Made by a program: the position numbers and the translations under genes
Shown here: positions 1 through 7,305 of the stretch, piece by piece
How positions within the stretch are numbered: the first letter of the stretch is position 1
Layout of the letters: the number at the start of each line of letters is the position of its first letter
NCBI GenBank assembly: GCA_005880175.1
Contig: VBJR01000262.1
Span: 14,314 to 23,219 of the forward strand
DNA from: Chloroflexota bacterium
Lineage (GTDB): Bacteria > Chloroflexota > Dormibacteria > Dormibacterales > Dormibacteraceae
Reading direction: 5' to 3'
Length of the DNA stretch: 8,906 nucleotides
Notes under the pieces: model-generated
Database searches by the model: none
The model's input: only the letters and a program-made list of their open reading frames with translations
What the model was told of the DNA's origin: nothing

Positions 1-1015
1 CCCTCGCATCCCGCCCTGCCGGCGGCCGGCAGCCGCAGCTCTCCCGCAGGACGAGCTCCGTCTCCAGCGTCGCCGCTTCCCCGGTCTCCTCCTCGCCGTC
101 GATCGCCGCCTGCAGCAGCTCGGCGGCCCGGGCGCCGAGCTCCAGCAGCGGCTGCCGCACCGTCGTCAGCGGCGGCAACAGGTAGCGCGCGACCGGGACG
201 TCGTCCCAGCCGGTGATCGCCACCTCGTCCGGGACGGCCAGCCCGATCGCCTCCGCCGCCGCGTACGCCCCCATCGCGATCTCGTCGTTCGCGCAGAACA
301 GCGCGGTGGGCGGCGTCCGCCGGCGCAGCACCAGCGCCGCCACCCGCTCGCCGTCCGCCTCCCGGAACCCGCACGCGTCGGCCGACCGCGGCGGGCGGAT
401 CCCGGCCTCGTGGAGGGCCTCCTGGAAGCCGGCCCAGCGCTCCGCGGCGTCCGGCGAGGACCCCGGATCGCCCAGGAACGCGATCCGGCGGTGGCCGTGC
501 CCGACCAGGTGGGCGGCCAGCGCCCGGGCGGCGTCCCGGTTCTCGGCGCGGACGGTGCGGGCCGCCGCCACCTGCGGCCGGGCCAGCAGCACGATCGGCA
601 TGGCCGCCGCCAGCTCCTCGGCGAGCACGTCGGACGCCGTCCGGCCGAACAGGACCAGGCCGTCCACCCGGCTGGCCAGGTCGCTGACCAGGTCGTCGGC
701 GTCCGGCCTGCCGTGCGTCCCGGCGATCAGGACGCTCTGGCCGAGCGCCTGGGCGGCCTCCTCCAGGCCCATGATCACGCCCGCGTAGTACGGGCCCGAC
801 AGGTTGGGGAACACGACCCCGATCGCCCCGTGGCGGCGGGTCGCGAGCGCCCGGGCGGCGCCGTTCAGCCGGTAGCCGACGGCGCGTGCCGACGCGAGCA
901 CGCGCTGCGCGGTCCGCTCGCGGACCGGAGCCCCTCCGCCCAGCACCCGCGAGACGGTCGCGATGGAGACGCCCGCGTGGCTGGCGACCGTGTAGATCGT
1001 CGGCCGCACCGACAT
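1..1015 (-). CDS. LacI-family transcriptional regulator (3' end beyond window edge)
   Basis: This is a DNA-binding transcriptional repressor of the LacI/GalR family, which normally senses a sugar or related small molecule. Residues 7-27 form the classic N-terminal helix-turn-helix (TVASHAGVSIATVSRVLGG). A hinge segment follows around residues 48-58 (YRLNGAARALA). From about residue 63 comes the periplasmic-binding-protein-like effector domain, with family motifs FCANDEIAMGAY, ITGWDDVPVARY and LTTVRQP. The C-terminal LVLRESCGC is near the usual family end, so after 338 full codons little should be missing, but no stop is seen before base 1. The start is ATG at 1013-1015. An ATG 4 nt upstream is in another frame, and no strong Shine-Dalgarno is visible. 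A 14-bp palindrome lies 25 bases upstream of the start. The ligand and regulon cannot be read from the sequence; the only neighbours seen upstream are unrelated to sugar use, and any controlled genes may lie left of the window. Confidence 0.93.
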   Translation of the reverse strand, partial: MSVRPTIYTVASHAGVSIATVSRVLGGGAPVRERTAQRVLASARAVGYRLNGAARALATRRHGAIGVVFPNLSGPYYAGVIMGLEEAAQALGQSVLIAGTHGRPDADDLVSDLASRVDGLVLFGRTASDVLAEELAAAMPIVLLARPQVAAARTVRAENRDAARALAAHLVGHGHRRIAFLGDPGSSPDAAERWAGFQEALHEAGIRPPRSADACGFREADGERVAALVLRRRTPPTALFCANDEIAMGAYAAAEAIGLAVPDEVAITGWDDVPVARYLLPPLTTVRQPLLELGARAAELLQAAIDGEEETGEAATLETELVLRESCGCRPPAGRDAR

Positions 1016-1040
1016 CCATATAGCACACGGGACCCCGATT

Positions 1041-1054
1041 TGTAAGGGCTTACA
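1041..1054. promoter_or_regulatory. Putative LacI-family operator (14-bp palindrome)
   Basis: TGTAAGGGCTTACA has 6-bp arms that are perfect reverse complements around a central GG, so 12 of 14 positions are symmetric. This matches the usual LacI/GalR-family operator style (TGTAAG-CG-CTTACA type), except that the central CG is GG. It lies 25 bases upstream of the ATG of the LacI-family gene, where an autoregulatory operator is expected, and it contains the TAA stop (1050-1052) of the preceding ATL-like frame. The symmetry is seen directly; binding by the adjacent regulator is inferred. It has no T-run, so it does not look like a terminator. Confidence 0.6.
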
Positions 1055-1379
1055 TCCCGGCCTCGATCAGGCGGCCCCGCAGGGCGATCCAGCCGACGCG
1101 ACGCGCGGGGTCGGCGCGGCCGCCCGCGAACGCTACTCCCTCGGCCTCCAGCCGTGCCCGCCGGCGCCGGGCCGCCGCCGCCTCGCCGGCGGGCCGGCCG
1201 CCGCTCCCGAGCACCCGGTGGGCGTTGGCGAACCCGGGGTGCGCCGTCGCCAGGCGGGCGACGAGGCGGGTCGCGTTGCCACCGTCGGCGGCGGCCGCGC
1301 CCAGCTCGCCGTACGTCGTCCACTCGCCGGGCAGGACGAGCCGGCTGGCGCGCAGGATGCGCGCGGCGAGCGGGCTCGG
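1050..1379 (-). CDS. MGMT/ATL-like (alkyltransferase-like) DNA-binding protein, start undefined
   Basis: The frame ends at TAA 1050-1052 and encodes a small winged-helix protein resembling the DNA-binding domain of O6-alkylguanine transferases and alkyltransferase-like (ATL) proteins. Visible hallmarks are GEWTTYGELG (the family TYGD/E turn), NATRLVARLA (recognition helix with the arginine-finger region), NAHRVLGSGG in place of PCHRV, then RLEAEGVAF and GRADPARRVGW. The acceptor cysteine position is Ala (codon 1221-1223) and the segment contains no cysteine, so it should bind or flag alkylated DNA, not demethylate it. The frame is open upstream to a TGA at 1485-1487, yet has no ATG, GTG or TTG before the conserved core; CTG at 1353-1355 or 1332-1334 are the only near-canonical options. 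The left part of the homology begins about where the upstream gene stops (1381). The coordinates therefore mark the homologous region, not a proven start. It could be a gene with a rare start, a 5'-damaged remnant, or affected by a sequence error. Confidence 0.6.
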   Translation of the reverse strand, partial: PSPLAARILRASRLVLPGEWTTYGELGAAAADGGNATRLVARLATAHPGFANAHRVLGSGGRPAGEAAAARRRRARLEAEGVAFAGGRADPARRVGWIALRGRLIEAGM

Positions 1380-1380
1380 G

Positions 1381-2361
1381 TCAGCCGTCGTACAGCGGGT
1401 TGTGCACGGTGACCTCGGCCCGGTACCGGCCGCCGACCCGGGTGAACGCCACCCAGGCCGCGCCCGACACCGTGCACGAGACCGTCAGGCGCTGGCCGTG
1501 TCCGGCCGGCCCGATCGGCGCCGTGCAGCGGCCCAGGTCGCCGCCGTCCTCGCGGACCAGGTGGACCTCGGCGCTCGCCGGCCCCACCTGCGGCCCCCGC
1601 TGGTTGACCACCGCCACCGAGATCGTGCAGGTGGACCCGGTGTCGCAGTCGCCGGCGTGCTTCAGCGACGCCTCGTCCACCACGTACTGGGCCGGCAGCG
1701 TCGTCGGGTCGTCGGTGCTGACCAGCGGGCTGGGCACCTGCACGGTCAGCGCGGCGGGGAAGTCCAGGTCCACGTTCACGTCCGTGATCCCGTCGGCCGT
1801 CCGGTAGCTCGGGCTCGACACCATGCGCAGGAACCGCCGCGGCGCGGTGGTGCTGACGTACAGGTCGCCATACCGGTCGCTCAGCACGGTGGCCGGCACG
1901 CCGCCGACGCGCGCCGACCGGCTCACGCGGTCGAACGTCGAGCCGGGCCGGGCCACGTCCAGCAGCGCCAGCGCGCGGCTCAGGGACGGGGTCGTGAGGT
2001 CGGTGAGCTCGTCCGTGCTCGTGACCCACTTGCCGCCGAGGAACGGCGCCAGCCTGCCCTGGCCGGCCCAGTAGTCCTGGCCGGCGAGCGCGTAGGCGCG
2101 GCTGCCCACGTACCGGTACTCCACCCGCCTGCCGTCGCTGACGACGGTGCCCTGGCTGTCGCCGTCCCGGTCGATCGTGACGTCCAGCTGGAACACGTGG
2201 CCGTCACGGCTGAACGCGCCCTTGACATGGACCGCTGGCGCCTTCCCGTAGTTGTCCAGCGCGCCCATGAGGGCCTGCCGGGCCACGGGCTGGCGCAGGT
2301 CCAGCGGTCCCATCCCGTTCAGGCCCAGGGCGACGAGCAGCGCCAGCGCCAGGCCCGCCAC
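1381..2361 (-). CDS. Predicted extracytoplasmic LppX/LprG-like protein with C-terminal four-Cys domain
   Basis: I do not recognise a named gene for this 326-residue protein. Residues 1-18 are hydrophobic (AGLALALLVALGL) and look like a signal peptide or anchor, though without the usual basic N-terminus or a lipobox Cys. Residues about 25-210 are rich in alternating beta patterns (APAVHVKGAFSRDG, VFQLDVTIDRDG, GRRVEYRYVGSRAYAL), resembling the LppX/LprG or lipoprotein-sorting fold by pattern only. Residues about 235-326 form a second beta-sandwich-like region with four cysteines (C239, C245, C279, C296) that could make two disulfides, which supports export. The start GTG at 2359-2361 lies 3 nt after the nuoN stop and in the same frame, so it is probably translated by coupling to nuoN. 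The next in-frame ATG (residue 17) would remove the hydrophobic segment. Co-transcription with complex I genes is likely; a functional link to respiration is not shown. Confidence 0.8.
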   Translation of the reverse strand: MAGLALALLVALGLNGMGPLDLRQPVARQALMGALDNYGKAPAVHVKGAFSRDGHVFQLDVTIDRDGDSQGTVVSDGRRVEYRYVGSRAYALAGQDYWAGQGRLAPFLGGKWVTSTDELTDLTTPSLSRALALLDVARPGSTFDRVSRSARVGGVPATVLSDRYGDLYVSTTAPRRFLRMVSSPSYRTADGITDVNVDLDFPAALTVQVPSPLVSTDDPTTLPAQYVVDEASLKHAGDCDTGSTCTISVAVVNQRGPQVGPASAEVHLVREDGGDLGRCTAPIGPAGHGQRLTVSCTVSGAAWVAFTRVGGRYRAEVTVHNPLYDG

Positions 2362-2364
2362 GGG

Positions 2365-3867
2365 TCAGTGGCCGGCGAGCGGTCCGGCGCCGAGCATGCC
2401 GGCGGCCTGGACGACCGACGGGAAGATGCCCAGGACCACGGCCAGCACGGCGGACACCGTGACGGCGACCAGCGGGCCGGGCGTCCGGTCCAGCTCGCGC
2501 GCCTCTGTCGTCGGCGTGAACACATGGATCACGACGCGCAGGTAGTACGCGACCGACACCACGCTGGTCAGCACGCCGATGACCACCAGCCACGTCCACC
2601 CGGTGGACACGCCGGCCGTGAACAGGAACAGCTTGCCGAAGAAGCCCACCAGCGGCGGGAAGCCGGCCAGCGAGAGCATGAACACGGTCATCAGCAGGCC
2701 CAGCCAGGGGTTTCGCTCCCAGAGCCCGTCCAGGTCCTCGAGCCGGTCGCGCTCGCCGGCCGGCGTCACCAGGACGGTCAGGACCGCGAACGCGCCGAAG
2801 TTCATGAACAGGTACGCGAACAGGTAGAACAGCACGGCGCCGATACCCGCGCTGCCCCCGGCCAGCACGCCGATCAGCATGTAGCCGCCCTGGGCGATGC
2901 CGGAGTAGGCGAGGAGGCGTTTGACGCTGGTCTGCGCGATCGCCAGCACGTTGCCGAGGACCATGCTGGCCGCCGCCACGAACGCGAGCAATACCTGCCA
3001 CTCCAGGCCGACGCTGGGCAGCGCGAAGTCGAAGACGCGCAGGATCATCGCGAAGGCGGCGGCCTTGGTGCCGACCGACATGAACGCGGTCACCGGCAGC
3101 GGCGCGCCCTGGTACACGTCGGGCGTCCACTGGTGGAACGGGACGCCGGAGATCTTGAACGCGAAGCCCGCGCCCAGCAGCAGCACGCCGAGCAGCAGCA
3201 GCGGGTTGGACGCCTGTTCGGGCCCGATCCGCTTCGCGATCTCGGACAGCAGCGTCGTGCCGGAGGCGCCGTAGACCAGCGCCATCCCGTACAGCACGAA
3301 CGCGCTTGCGAAGCCGCCGATCAGCAGGTACTTGGCGGCGGCCTCCTGCGAGGAGGTGTCGCGGCGGGCGAAGCCGCACGCCACGTAGAGCGCGATCGAG
3401 AGCAGCTCCAGGCCGAGGAACACGGTGACCAGGGACGTGGCCGCCCCGAGCACCATCATCCCGACCACCGCCGCCAGCACCAGCACCAGGAACTCGGACT
3501 CCAGGAAGTCGCGCCGGCGCACGTACGCGTGCGAGACGATCACGGTCAGGATGCCGAGGACGCTGAACAGCATCTCGAAGTAGAGGGCGAACTTGTCGCC
3601 GGTCGCGAAGCCGAAGTACGCGGTGTGCCCGCCGCCCTGCGACCACTCGAGGCCGGCGAGGGCGAGGGCGACCAGCAGGCCGGCGACCGAGATCACGGCC
3701 ACCGCGTCGCCCCGGCGGCGGGCGGGGAGGACCAGGTCCACGATCATCGCCACGAGCAGGGTCGCCGTGACGGCGGTGATCGGCGCGACCTGCGCGAGGT
3801 CGCTGCCCGCCTGTTCGAACGAGTAATTGACGGCAGGGCTGACGGCTAGCAGCAAGGTGTCGATCAT
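2365..3867 (-). CDS. nuoN: NADH-quinone oxidoreductase subunit N
   Basis: NuoN is one of three antiporter-like membrane subunits of complex I that move protons, driven by quinone reduction at the NuoH end; it sits closest to NuoK/NuoJ. The 500-residue length and roughly 14 hydrophobic helices fit the family. The channel residues are present: Glu154 in TM5 (LGLELLSIALY), Lys238 in TM7 (FKISGVPFHQWTPD), Lys268 in TM8 (SVGTKAAAF) and Lys412 in TM12 (GFFGKLFLF). The motif HQWTPDVYQGAP is typical of NuoN and separates it from NuoL and NuoM. The ATG at 3865-3867 overlaps the nuoM stop by four bases (ATGA), implying translational coupling. It ends at TGA 2365-2367, and the next gene starts 3 nt later in the same frame. 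No defect is seen. Confidence 0.97.
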   Translation of the reverse strand: MIDTLLLAVSPAVNYSFEQAGSDLAQVAPITAVTATLLVAMIVDLVLPARRRGDAVAVISVAGLLVALALAGLEWSQGGGHTAYFGFATGDKFALYFEMLFSVLGILTVIVSHAYVRRRDFLESEFLVLVLAAVVGMMVLGAATSLVTVFLGLELLSIALYVACGFARRDTSSQEAAAKYLLIGGFASAFVLYGMALVYGASGTTLLSEIAKRIGPEQASNPLLLLGVLLLGAGFAFKISGVPFHQWTPDVYQGAPLPVTAFMSVGTKAAAFAMILRVFDFALPSVGLEWQVLLAFVAAASMVLGNVLAIAQTSVKRLLAYSGIAQGGYMLIGVLAGGSAGIGAVLFYLFAYLFMNFGAFAVLTVLVTPAGERDRLEDLDGLWERNPWLGLLMTVFMLSLAGFPPLVGFFGKLFLFTAGVSTGWTWLVVIGVLTSVVSVAYYLRVVIHVFTPTTEARELDRTPGPLVAVTVSAVLAVVLGIFPSVVQAAGMLGAGPLAGH

Positions 3868-5390
3868 CTCCAGGGCACCGGGAGCGGGAACCCGAGCGAG
3901 GTCATGGCCTGCGTGAGCAGGTAAGGATAGAGGCCGAGCAGGGCCATCAGCAGGAGCAGCGGCACCAGCAGCCCCAGCTCCGCCGGGAAGACGTCGCTGC
4001 GGGCGACCGCCGCGCCCTCCCCGGACGGGTGCGCCGTGCCGTGGTGGCCGTGGTCGCCGCCCGGCGGCCCGGGCAGCTGCTCACCGGGGGCCGCGTACAT
4101 CAGGCCCTGGTACAGCCGGAGCATGTAGACCGGGGCCATCACCATGCCCAGGGTGCTCACGATCGCCAGCCAGGGCTGGAACTGCCAGGCCCCCAGCAGC
4201 GTCATGAACTCGCCGACGAAGCTGTTCAGCATCGGCAGCCCGAGGGCGGCCAGCGTGACCACCATGAAGACGCCGGCCAGGACCGGCATCCGCGGCGCCA
4301 GGTCCTTGATCGCCGAGCGGTCGTACGTCCCGGTCCGGGCGGCGATCCAGCCGATCAGCAGGAACAGCGCGGCCATGATGATCCCGTGGTTGACCATCTG
4401 CAGCACGGCGCCCTGCTGGCCCTGCTGGTTGAAGGCGAAGATGCCGAGCACGATGAAGCCCATGTGGCTGACGCTGGAGTACGCGATCAGCAGCTTCATG
4501 TCCCGCTGCGCGAGCGCCATCAGGGCGCCCCAGACGATGCCGGCGACGGCCAGCCAGGGCACCACGCCGTTCCAGTCCCACCACAGCGTGGGGTGGGGCA
4601 GCAGGGGGATGAGGATGCGCAGCATCGCGTACGCGCCCGTCTTGCCCATCACCCCGGCGAACGTGACCAGCATCGGGATCGGGGCGGCCCCGTACGCGTC
4701 GGGCAGCCAGCCGTGGAACGGGAACAGCGGGATCTTGATCGCGAACGCGAGCGCGAACAGGAAGAACAGCCCGAACTGGATGGCCTCCGTGGGCGGCTGC
4801 TTGGCCAGCGTGGCCAGGTCGAACGTGTGGACGCCGCCGCCGGCGTAGACGTACTCGCCGATGACGCCGACCAGGGCCAGCAGCGAGCCGGCCAGCGTGT
4901 AGAGGACGAACTTCAGCGCGGCGCCCCTGGCCTTGCCGCCCTCCCCCCACTGCCAGAGCAGGAAGTAGGCGGGGATCAGCTGCGCCTCCCAGAAGACGTA
5001 GAACAGCAGCAGGTCCGCGGCCAGGAACACCCCGGCCATGCCGCCCTCCAGCAGCAGGAGCAGCGCGATGAAGCCGCGCTGGCGGACGATGCGGTCGCCC
5101 GTGGCGACGATCGCGACGACCGTCAGGAAGGCGTTCAGCAGGACCAGCCAGAGGCTGATGCCGTCGAGGCCCAGGTGGTACGAGATGGAGTAGCTGCTGA
5201 CCCAGGGCACGTACTCCTCGAACTGGTACCCCTGGTGCCCGGGCTGGAACATGACGGCGGCCACCAGCGCGATCACGAGCGCGGCCAGCGCGGCGGCGAG
5301 GCCGACCGGACGGACGAGGCGGCGCGGCAGCCAGGGCAGGCCGACGACGGCGGCGCCGGCGACGGGGACGAGCCACAGTGCGGTCAGCAT
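3864..5390 (-). CDS. nuoM: NADH-quinone oxidoreductase subunit M
   Basis: NuoM is the middle antiporter-like proton-pumping subunit of complex I. The protein is 508 residues with about 14 hydrophobic helices. Glu135 (YVFWEAQLIPAYF) is the TM5 channel glutamate, Lys219 (FAIKIPLFPFHGWLPDAY) the TM7 lysine, Lys250 (GVMGKTGAYAMLRI) the TM8 lysine, and Glu394 (NSFVGEFMTLLG) the TM12 glutamate. All the expected ionisable residues are therefore kept. The loop at residues 440-460 is hydrophilic and His-rich (GGDHGHHGTAH), a small embellishment between the last helices. The ATG at 5388-5390 overlaps the nuoL TGA by one base (TGATG). A GAGGG motif about 10 nt upstream (near 5401-5405) could serve as ribosome binding site. 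The frame stays open further upstream inside nuoL, but that part has no NuoM homology. Confidence 0.97.
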   Translation of the reverse strand: MLTALWLVPVAGAAVVGLPWLPRRLVRPVGLAAALAALVIALVAAVMFQPGHQGYQFEEYVPWVSSYSISYHLGLDGISLWLVLLNAFLTVVAIVATGDRIVRQRGFIALLLLLEGGMAGVFLAADLLLFYVFWEAQLIPAYFLLWQWGEGGKARGAALKFVLYTLAGSLLALVGVIGEYVYAGGGVHTFDLATLAKQPPTEAIQFGLFFLFALAFAIKIPLFPFHGWLPDAYGAAPIPMLVTFAGVMGKTGAYAMLRILIPLLPHPTLWWDWNGVVPWLAVAGIVWGALMALAQRDMKLLIAYSSVSHMGFIVLGIFAFNQQGQQGAVLQMVNHGIIMAALFLLIGWIAARTGTYDRSAIKDLAPRMPVLAGVFMVVTLAALGLPMLNSFVGEFMTLLGAWQFQPWLAIVSTLGMVMAPVYMLRLYQGLMYAAPGEQLPGPPGGDHGHHGTAHPSGEGAAVARSDVFPAELGLLVPLLLLMALLGLYPYLLTQAMTSLGFPLPVPWR

Positions 5391-7300
5391 CAGCTCGTCG
5401 CCCTCACGAGCAGGATCAGGATCAGCGCGATCGCCGCCCCGCCCACGAACACGAGGATGTACGTCCGGAAGAAGCCGCTCTGGGTCAATGCCAGCGTGCC
5501 GGCGCCGGCCCGCGTGGCGGCGCCGATGTCCGTCGGCAGGCCGTCCAGCACCGGCTCCTCCAGCACCTTGTCGCCGGCGTTGGCAATGCCGTCCATCGTG
5601 CGCACGAACAGCGCGTCGTACAGCTCGTCCACGTAGTACTTGCGTTCGAGCAGGCGTTGCAGCCACGGCACCGCCGCGGACCACGGCCGCCAGGCGTGGC
5701 TGATGTAGAAGTTGTACGCGGCCAGGAACGCGACGCCGCCCAGGAGCAGCGTGGCGGCGGTCGGGATCCATTCCAGGCTTCGCGGCGTCCAGGGCAGCAC
5801 GCCCACCACCGGAGCCAGGAATTCCTCGACCTTCCTCCAGCCGACGTCGAACCCGGCGTTGAGCTGCAGCCCGCCGCCGACCACGGTCAGGACCGTGAGC
5901 ACGATGACCGGCACCATCATCACGGGCGGCGCCTCGTGCGGCTGCGCGACCGGCCGGTCGGGCGCGGCCTCGCGCCAGAACGCCATCCACCACATGCGGC
6001 CCGTGTAGAACCCGGTCAGGATCGCCGTCAGGAACCCGACCGCCCACATCACCTGCGGGAAGCCGCCCTGGTCCGGCTTGCTGAACGCGTCGCCGAGGAT
6101 GACCTCCTTGGAGAAGAAGCCGACCAGCGGGAAGATGCCGACCAGGGCCAGCGAGCCGATCAGGAAGCAGATCGACGTCAGGCGCATGTCCTTCCACAGG
6201 CCGCCGAACTTGCGCATGTCCTGCTCGTCGCGCATCGAGTGGATCACGTTCCCGGCGCCCATGAAGAGGAGGGCCTTGAAGAACGCGTGGGCGAGCAGGT
6301 GGTAGAACCCGGCGGCGTACGCGCCCAGGCCGACGCCGAGGAACATGTAGCCGATCTGGCTCATCGTGGAGTACGCGAGCACCCGCTTGATGTCGGTCTG
6401 CACGATGCCGATCGTCGCGGCGACCAGCGCGGTGACCGCGCCAAGCAGCGCGGCCGTGCTGTGCGACCAGAAGGCCACGTCATAGATCGGGTGCATGCGG
6501 CCGATCAGGTACACGCCGGCCGTCACCATCGTGGCCGCGTGGATCAGCGCCGACACCGGCGTGGGGCCCTCCATGGCGTCGGGCAGCCACGTGTGCAGTG
6601 GCAGCTGCGCGGACTTGGCGACCGCCCCGACCAGGAGCAGGAACCCGATCACCTCGATCCAGAAGCCGTCCGCCCTGGGCAGGGCCCCGAACACGCCGGC
6701 GAACGTGGTCTGCCGGTACTGGACGAAGATCGCGAACGTGGCCAGGATCAGGCCGATGTCGCCGATCACGTTCATCACGAACGCCTTGCGGGCGGCCGCG
6801 ACGGCGCTGTACCGCCAGTAGTAGAAGCCGATCAGCAGGTACGAGCTGAGGCCGACCATCGCCCAGCCCATGATCAGGAACACGAAGTTGCCCGCCAGGA
6901 CCAGCAGCAGCATCGAGAAGATGAACAGGTCCATGTAGCAGAAGAAGCGGGCGTAGCTGGCGTCGCCCTCGTGGTCCATGTAGCCGACCGCGTACGTGAC
7001 GATCAGGCCGCCCACGCCGGTCACGACCAGGCACATGAAGATCGACAGCCGGTCCACGAGCAGGTTCGCGGGCAGGCTGAACGCGCCGCTCTTGATCCAC
7101 GTCCAGTACGTGTAGTCGTGGGCCGTGCTGTTCTGGAGCGAGTCCACGAGCAGGATCACCGTGTAGACGAACCCGAGCCAGACCACGCCCGGCCCGATCA
7201 GCCGGATGGCCGTGCGGGGGATGGTCAGCGCGGTCAGCGCGAGGACGAGGGCGCCGGCGGCGGGCAGCAGGAGCAGGGCGAGAGCGAGCGTTTGCAGCAT
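5390..7300 (-). CDS. nuoL: NADH-quinone oxidoreductase subunit L (TM5 glutamate replaced by Ala)
   Basis: NuoL is the distal antiporter-like subunit of complex I, carrying the long lateral amphipathic helix that spans NuoM and NuoN. The 636-residue length fits the family. The core motif KSAQLPLHTWLPDAMEGPTP is present with Lys229, then His254 (SALIHAATMV), Lys342 (HAFFKALLFMGAG) and Lys398 (GFFSKEVIL). Residues about 535-612 contain the amphipathic region (YYVDELYDALFV to LTQSGFFRTY), and TM16 follows at the end. The oddity is TM5: the segment reads MGWAMVGLSSYLLIGFYY, where the family has GWE.VG; Ala147 (codon GCG, 6860-6862) sits at the place of E. coli Glu144, and no other acidic residue lies in that helix. 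The ATG at 7298-7300 begins 5 nt after nuoK, with a modest GAAGGG 9 nt upstream. Otherwise the gene looks intact. Confidence 0.97.
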   Translation of the reverse strand: MLQTLALALLLLPAAGALVLALTALTIPRTAIRLIGPGVVWLGFVYTVILLVDSLQNSTAHDYTYWTWIKSGAFSLPANLLVDRLSIFMCLVVTGVGGLIVTYAVGYMDHEGDASYARFFCYMDLFIFSMLLLVLAGNFVFLIMGWAMVGLSSYLLIGFYYWRYSAVAAARKAFVMNVIGDIGLILATFAIFVQYRQTTFAGVFGALPRADGFWIEVIGFLLLVGAVAKSAQLPLHTWLPDAMEGPTPVSALIHAATMVTAGVYLIGRMHPIYDVAFWSHSTAALLGAVTALVAATIGIVQTDIKRVLAYSTMSQIGYMFLGVGLGAYAAGFYHLLAHAFFKALLFMGAGNVIHSMRDEQDMRKFGGLWKDMRLTSICFLIGSLALVGIFPLVGFFSKEVILGDAFSKPDQGGFPQVMWAVGFLTAILTGFYTGRMWWMAFWREAAPDRPVAQPHEAPPVMMVPVIVLTVLTVVGGGLQLNAGFDVGWRKVEEFLAPVVGVLPWTPRSLEWIPTAATLLLGGVAFLAAYNFYISHAWRPWSAAVPWLQRLLERKYYVDELYDALFVRTMDGIANAGDKVLEEPVLDGLPTDIGAATRAGAGTLALTQSGFFRTYILVFVGGAAIALILILLVRATS

Positions 7301-7305
7301 CGCGA

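Noticed and set aside
1017..1024. A TATA-like -10 element just before the lacI start
   Set aside because: It lies only about 2 nt from the ATG, too close for a promoter giving even a leaderless transcript, and no -35 match was seen.
1041..1054. The palindrome as an intrinsic terminator of the upstream operon
   Set aside because: The stem is only 6 bp with a 2-base centre and no T-run, which is too small for a hairpin terminator.
865..1323. A minus-strand frame from a GTG at 1323 through the ATL and LacI region
   Set aside because: It is Arg/Pro/Gly-rich and crosses two better-supported frames; the homology lies in the neighbouring frames.
1375..1390. A +1 frameshift at GGC TGA C that would fuse the exported protein to the ATL-like protein
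   Set aside because: The context loosely recalls the prfB shift site (UGA followed by C), but there is no upstream Shine-Dalgarno-like stimulator or slippery codon, and joining an exported protein to a DNA-binding protein makes little sense.
1225..3849. A very long plus-strand open frame (over 800 codons) opposite the exported-protein gene and nuoN
   Set aside because: The translation is Arg/Gln/His/Asp-rich low-complexity sequence without domains. It is the usual antisense shadow of GC-rich hydrophobic genes.
4029..5636. A 535-codon plus-strand open frame opposite nuoM
   Set aside because: It is a shadow of nuoM, with composition driven by the complementary codons.
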